Shown piece by piece: positions 60,966-64,000 of a stretch of 64,000 nt of DNA. Numbering within the stretch: position 1 is the stretch's first letter; each line of letters begins with the position of its first letter. Position numbers and translations under genes: made by a program. Source of the DNA: Leadbetterella sp040829825 (GTDB lineage Bacteria > Bacteroidota > Bacteroidia > Cytophagales > Spirosomataceae); assembly GCF_040829825.1 (NCBI RefSeq), contig NZ_JBFOLH010000001.1; one strand, given 5' to 3'. The notes under the pieces were generated by a model. It saw only the letters and a list, made by a program, of their open reading frames with translations. It was not told where the DNA came from and made no database searches.

Positions 60966-62060
60966 ATGAAAGCAAATTTGAACGTGTCGCCACTGGAGTC
61001 CTGGGTAAAAACAGATGGCAAACCCCTGATCATTGCAGGACCATGCAGTGCGGAAACAGAAGAGCAGGTATTGGAAACAGCGGAAGGAATAGCCCGGAAC
61101 GGTTATGCGCACATTTATCGCGCGGGCGTGTGGAAGCCAAGAACCCGGCCGGGTAGTTTTGAAGGGAAAGGCGAAGAAGCGCTGCCCTGGTTACAAAAAG
61201 TAAAAGAGCAGACAGGCTTGAAAACCGCTGTAGAGGTAGCTACCCCGCAGCATATTGAGCTTGCATTAAAATATGGTGTAGATGTATTGTGGATCGGTGC
61301 CAGAACCACCGTTAACCCGTTTAATGTGCAGGACCTGGCCGACGCCCTGAAGGGTGTGGATGTGCCGGTGCTGATCAAAAACCCGGTAAACCCGGATCTT
61401 GCCCTTTGGGTAGGTGCATTTGAGCGTATTGCCGGTGCCGGAATTACCAAGCTGGGTGCCATTCACCGCGGTTTCTCCAACGCCCAGGAAACCAAATACC
61501 GGAACTCGCCGATGTGGCAGATTGCTGTGGAATTTAAAACATATTTCCCGGCTATCCCGATGATCGGTGACCCCAGCCACATGGCCGGTAAAAGAGCCTA
61601 CCTGGCGGAGCTTACCCAGCGAGCCATGGACCTCAACTACGACGGATTGATCATTGAGTCGCACCGTAACCCGGACGAAGCGTGGTCAGATGCCTCTCAG
61701 CAGCTTACCCCGGATGCGCTGGGCGAAATGCTGAACAACACGGAATTCCGGAAAGCTACTTACGGAACCGACTTCCAGTCGGAGCTGGACCGGCTGAGAG
61801 CGCGGCTCGACAACCTGGACCGGGAGCTGATGGAAGTGCTGGCCAGCCGGATGGCCGTAGTAGAGCAGCTGGGCGAATACAAACGGGATAACAACGTGGC
61901 CGTGCTTCAGCTGGATCGCTGGAAACACGTGCACGAAAGCCGTGCGGAATGGGCGAAAAGCCTGAATCTTTACCCGGAAGTAGTGGAAGAGCTGTTTAAG
62001 CTGATCCACATGGAGTCTATCCGGAAACAAACCGAAGTAATGAACCGTCAGACTATATAA
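60966..62060 (+). CDS. Bifunctional DAHP synthase / chorismate mutase
   Basis: The 364-residue protein has a DAHP synthase domain (about 10-265: IAGPCSAETEEQ, 'RAGVWKPRTRPGSFEG', 'GDPSHMAGKR', 'IESHRNPDEAWSDASQQL') and a C-terminal AroQ-type chorismate mutase (about 275-360: 'LDRLRARLDNLDRELM', 'RMAVVEQLGEYK'). It starts the shikimate pathway and commits chorismate to prephenate, a fusion common in Bacteroidota. Feedback by Phe/Tyr is inferred from the fusion. A terminator follows. Confidence 0.95.
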   Translation: MKANLNVSPLESWVKTDGKPLIIAGPCSAETEEQVLETAEGIARNGYAHIYRAGVWKPRTRPGSFEGKGEEALPWLQKVKEQTGLKTAVEVATPQHIELALKYGVDVLWIGARTTVNPFNVQDLADALKGVDVPVLIKNPVNPDLALWVGAFERIAGAGITKLGAIHRGFSNAQETKYRNSPMWQIAVEFKTYFPAIPMIGDPSHMAGKRAYLAELTQRAMDLNYDGLIIESHRNPDEAWSDASQQLTPDALGEMLNNTEFRKATYGTDFQSELDRLRARLDNLDRELMEVLASRMAVVEQLGEYKRDNNVAVLQLDRWKHVHESRAEWAKSLNLYPEVVEELFKLIHMESIRKQTEVMNRQTI

Positions 62061-62080
62061 AGTACGGATCGATAAGGAAA

Positions 62081-62113
62081 GGCCGGGTCTCCGCAGGGAG
62101 GTCCGGCTTTTTT
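62081..62113 (+). terminator. Terminator after the DAHP synthase gene
   Basis: GGCCGGGTCTCC and GGGAGGTCCGGC form an imperfect stem with a T-run at 62108-62113, 21 bp after the stop. Confidence 0.85.
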
Positions 62114-62150
62114 ATGCCCTTCATCGTCCTCTAATTATAAATTATTTTCT

Positions 62151-62158
62151 TATTTTTG
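62151..62158 (+). promoter_or_regulatory. Candidate -7 box for the GH92 gene
   Basis: TATTTTTG, 26 bp before the ATG at 62185, matches TAnnTTTG in an AT-rich region. Confidence 0.5.
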
Positions 62159-62184
62159 TTATAAATATTAAAAATATTAAGAAT

Positions 62185-64000
62185 ATGAGAGCTGCGCTGT
62201 TGGTAATCGGGCTTGTTGTATTAACGGGATGTACCCGGGAGGCCTCACAAAAAGACTTGTCGGTCTATGTAGACCCGTATATCGGTTCGAAAGGACATGG
62301 CCATGTATTTGTAGGGGCCAATGTGCCGTTTGGGGCAGTGCAGCTGGGGCCATCCCAGATCATGAGAAGCTGGGACGAGTTTAACGGCTGGGACTGGTGC
62401 TCCGGTTATAATTATATCAGTGAGGAGATCCTGGGCTTTACCCACACCCACCTGAGCGGAACGGGGATTGGCGACCTGAACGATATCCTGGTACTACCGG
62501 CCACAGGCCAGCCGCAACTTCAGCCCATGGCGTTTGAAAAGCCTGAAACGGGTTACGGCTCCCTGTTCAAAAAAGAAAATGAAAAAACAGAAGCCGGGTA
62601 TTACCGGGTGCACCTGGATAAATACGGTATAACAGCCGAGCTTACGGCCTCTGAACGTGTAGGCATGCACCGGTACCGCTTTGAGCAGACAGAAAATGCG
62701 CATGTGCTGGTAGATCTGAAATTTGGTATGGGTTGGGACGCAGCCGTAGCCACCCGCTTTGAGCAGGTCAACGATACCCTCTTCACCGGTGAACGCTTTT
62801 CTAAGGGCTGGTCAAAAGATCAACGGGTATTTTTTGCCCTGAAAACCTCTGTACCCGTAAAAAGCCTGCAGCTGTTTGAAGATACGGTGGCCGTTCAGGG
62901 AAACCGGGCAGAAGGCCGGGCTACCAAAGCCCTGTTGTTCCCCGCCCTGACAGATGGGAAGAAAGAGCTGGTGATAAAGGTGGCTCTTTCACCCGTAAGC
63001 ACTGAAAACGCCCTGCTGAACATGAATACGGAGGTGCCGCATAACGACTTCGACCGGCTGCGGGAAGAAGCACGGGAAAAGTGGAACACCCATTTGTCAC
63101 GTATAGCGATTGAAGCTGCCGATTCAGTGAAAACCGTTTTTTATACTGCTTTGTACCACACCCGTTTTGCGCCCTCGCTCTTCAATGACGTCAACGGCGA
63201 TTATCTCGGCTCGGATAAGCAGGTGTACAGGAAAGCCGGGTTTCAGAATTATACTACCTTTTCTTTGTGGGATACCTACAGGGCGTTACACCCCCTGCTG
63301 ACCCTCACCGACCCTGAGCGCTCGGAAGATTTTGCGCAGTCGCTCGTAAATATTACTAAACAGCAGGATGCCATGGCTCTGTGGCCGCTTTACGGGAGCG
63401 AAACCTTTTGTATGATGGGAAACCCGGCCATGACCGTTATTTCAGATGCCTTCCGGAAAGGCCTGCTCAGGAAGGAAACGGCTCTGCAGGCATTTGATGC
63501 GCTCTATAAAGTCTCCAACCACCCTACCGAAGCCGAACTGCCGGTGGGTCAGAAATGGGTAAAAGACCTGAAGTGGATACCGGCAGATTACATTCACGAA
63601 ACGGTGGCCTGGGGCATGGAATATGCCGTGGCTGACGGGGCGTTTTCAGCCATGGCCGAAGCACTGGGCAAAAATGAGGCGGCCCAGTATTACGGAGAGC
63701 GGGCCGGCCTTTACAAGCTCTATTTTGACCCTGAAAAGAAATTCTTTAACGGGCGTTTCGCAGACGGGTCTTTCCGTAAGAATTTTAATCCCTTCAGTGC
63801 TGACCACCGCACCAACGACTACGTGGAAGGCAATGCCTGGCAATACCTGTGGATGGTGCCTCACCAGCCTTATGAGCTGATCAGCCTGCTGGGAGGCGAC
63901 GAGGCCTTTGTAAAAAGGCTGGATGAATTCTTTGCCCTGCCCAGCGAGCTGGACGCCACGGCTTCTAACGATATCAGCGGGTTAATAGGCCAGTATGCGC
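62185..64000 (+). CDS. GH92 family alpha-mannosidase (partial at window end)
   Basis: The frame is open from ATG 62185 to the end of the window (over 600 codons; full GH92 enzymes have about 750). It begins with a lipobox, LTGC (Cys14). GH92 motifs follow: 'DPYIGSKGHGHVFVGANVPFG', 'GFTHTHLSGTG', 'FSLWDTYRALHPL', 'NDYVEGNAWQYLWMVPH' and 'ATASNDISGLIGQYA'. These calcium-dependent exo-alpha-mannosidases trim N-glycans or yeast mannan, and the lipid anchor places this one at the cell surface. The missing part is beyond 64000. Confidence 0.95.
   Translation, partial: MRAALLVIGLVVLTGCTREASQKDLSVYVDPYIGSKGHGHVFVGANVPFGAVQLGPSQIMRSWDEFNGWDWCSGYNYISEEILGFTHTHLSGTGIGDLNDILVLPATGQPQLQPMAFEKPETGYGSLFKKENEKTEAGYYRVHLDKYGITAELTASERVGMHRYRFEQTENAHVLVDLKFGMGWDAAVATRFEQVNDTLFTGERFSKGWSKDQRVFFALKTSVPVKSLQLFEDTVAVQGNRAEGRATKALLFPALTDGKKELVIKVALSPVSTENALLNMNTEVPHNDFDRLREEAREKWNTHLSRIAIEAADSVKTVFYTALYHTRFAPSLFNDVNGDYLGSDKQVYRKAGFQNYTTFSLWDTYRALHPLLTLTDPERSEDFAQSLVNITKQQDAMALWPLYGSETFCMMGNPAMTVISDAFRKGLLRKETALQAFDALYKVSNHPTEAELPVGQKWVKDLKWIPADYIHETVAWGMEYAVADGAFSAMAEALGKNEAAQYYGERAGLYKLYFDPEKKFFNGRFADGSFRKNFNPFSADHRTNDYVEGNAWQYLWMVPHQPYELISLLGGDEAFVKRLDEFFALPSELDATASNDISGLIGQYA

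Overview
The window looks like the chromosome of a member of the Bacteroidota, probably a Chitinophagales/Sphingobacteriales/Cytophagales type. Signs are repeated promoter -7 boxes of the form TAnnTTTG, a two-component pair of the LytS/LytTR type, many SPII lipoproteins, a GH92 mannosidase, a bifunctional DAHP synthase/chorismate mutase, IS66 remnants and a tmRNA whose tag reads GNTSYAMAA. The species cannot be told from sequence alone. By eye most of the window has balanced base composition, while several blocks (about 5.3-10.1, 14-17, 20.6-29.1, 38.3-44 kb) are much richer in A+T and look acquired.

Layout. 0-4.7 kb: a lipoprotein, a methyltransferase, hemW, a four-helix-bundle gene bracketed by long inverted repeats, a bacilliredoxin and a SufT-like protein. 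5.3-10.1 kb: one giant KAP/STAND-like membrane NTPase. 10.2-10.6 kb: sufE. 10.7-13.8 kb: two unknown envelope proteins. 14-17 kb: an ATPase-TIR protein. 17.5-36 kb: a capsule/O-antigen-type locus: UDP-sugar dehydrogenase, epimerase, Wzx flippase, a HIT-cytidylyltransferase fusion, Wzy, a TagF-like glycerophosphotransferase, GT4, aminotransferase, PglC-like initiating transferase, FdtA-like cupin, IS66 debris, a WbpM/PglF-like dehydratase, Wza-like exporter and Wzc-like kinase. 36-44.9 kb: envelope proteins, a two-gene membrane protein + ATPase module, a lipoprotein operon of unknown role, and a CpsB-like phosphatase. 45-48.2 kb: sufSDC. 48.6-57.5 kb: msrB, lipoproteins, M42 and M28 peptidases, LytS/LytTR. 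57.5-64 kb: ssrA, a VapBC module, lspA, proline dehydrogenase, DAHP synthase/chorismate mutase and the start of a GH92 enzyme.

How parts fit together. The capsule genes form a nearly complete Wzx/Wzy-type pathway whose AT-rich core suggests a glycerol-phosphate-decorated glycan. sufC, sufD, sufS, sufE, a sufT-like gene and the bacilliredoxin lie on the same strand and in the order usual for a Bacteroidota suf operon, but are pushed apart by about 34 kb and about 5.5 kb of other DNA, and sufB is not in the window.

The most unusual structure is a family of intergenic repeats built from the unit TTAGTTCCGAGT. It occurs at about eight places, often as inverted pairs and often supplying the stop codon of the gene beside it. 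One pair forms a 43-bp perfect inverted repeat around the four-helix-bundle gene, which suggests a REP/RAYT-like element with an unrelated partner protein. Three separate large P-loop ATPases (5.3, 14 and 38.3 kb) are the main candidates for undescribed defence or signalling systems.
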